This document shows, piece after piece, positions 13,554-13,574 of a DNA stretch of 13,574 nucleotides. A program made the position numbers and the translations under genes. Below the pieces are notes generated by a model. That model had not been told where the DNA came from. It worked only from the letters and a program-made list of their open reading frames with translations, and made no database searches. Within the stretch, counting starts at the first letter, position 1, and each line of letters starts with the position of its first letter. Origin of the DNA: a bacterium (GTDB lineage Bacteria; Elusimicrobiota; Elusimicrobia; Elusimicrobiales; UBA9959); the NCBI GenBank assembly GCA_021812825.1, contig JAKAMO010000075.1, forward strand, positions 1 through 13,574. The letters run 5' to 3'.

Positions 13554-13574
13554 TATGAAAATTGTCCCCGTTTG

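Overview
The window reads as a high-GC, gene-dense chromosomal segment from a diderm (Gram-negative-type) bacterium. The diderm call rests on an MltA-type lytic transglycosylase, a small outer-membrane beta-barrel protein, a FlgO/CsgG-like exported protein and several Sec signal peptides. Frequent use of the isoleucine codon ATA despite the high GC, the receiver proteins with proline-rich tails and the Cys-rich microprotein would fit Elusimicrobiota or a related little-cultured phylum, but this assignment is an impression, not something proven here. I see no phage genes, transposase, CRISPR array, tRNA or rRNA.

Layout. 1-1494 (+): 3' part of a PAS-PAS sensor histidine kinase, running in from outside the window. 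1540-2808 (+): MltA family lytic transglycosylase. 2809-3184: 376-base non-coding stretch with a near-consensus promoter that fires straight into a terminator-like hairpin, a second strong hairpin, and then a palindromic element abutting the next gene. 3185-6668 (-): three genes transcribed leftwards: an EamA permease with a 60-residue His-rich tail, an unknown membrane protein with a PsbP-like N-terminus and a possible tubby/scramblase-like C-terminus, and an RlmB/TrmH-family rRNA 2'-O-methyltransferase. The last two are 16 bases apart. 6851-8233 (+): NADP-type glutamate dehydrogenase with its own promoter (palindrome in the spacer) and a clear terminator. 8234-8545: 312 non-coding bases with a long inverted repeat and several hairpins, leading into 8546-9022 (+), a stand-alone receiver with a proline-rich tail. 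9089-10928 (-): a tight four-gene operon (FlgO/CsgG-like protein, one-TM protein, small beta-barrel, 53-residue Cys-rich protein). Divergent from it is 11049-11855 (+), a double-receiver protein joined by eleven prolines. 11917-12837 (-): YkuD_2-type L,D-transpeptidase-like exported protein. 12978-13289 (-): small membrane-anchored helical protein. 13319-13519 (-): small uncertain ORF.

How it fits together. The themes are envelope maintenance (MltA, L,D-transpeptidase-like protein, beta-barrel, FlgO/CsgG-like protein) and signalling (PAS kinase, two output-less receiver proteins), with housekeeping genes (gdhA, rlmB) between them. The best candidates for something undescribed are the four-gene envelope operon with its divergent double receiver, the PsbP-like/tubby-like membrane fusion, and the promoter-hairpin unit at 2845-2972. 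No known defence or mobile system is visible.
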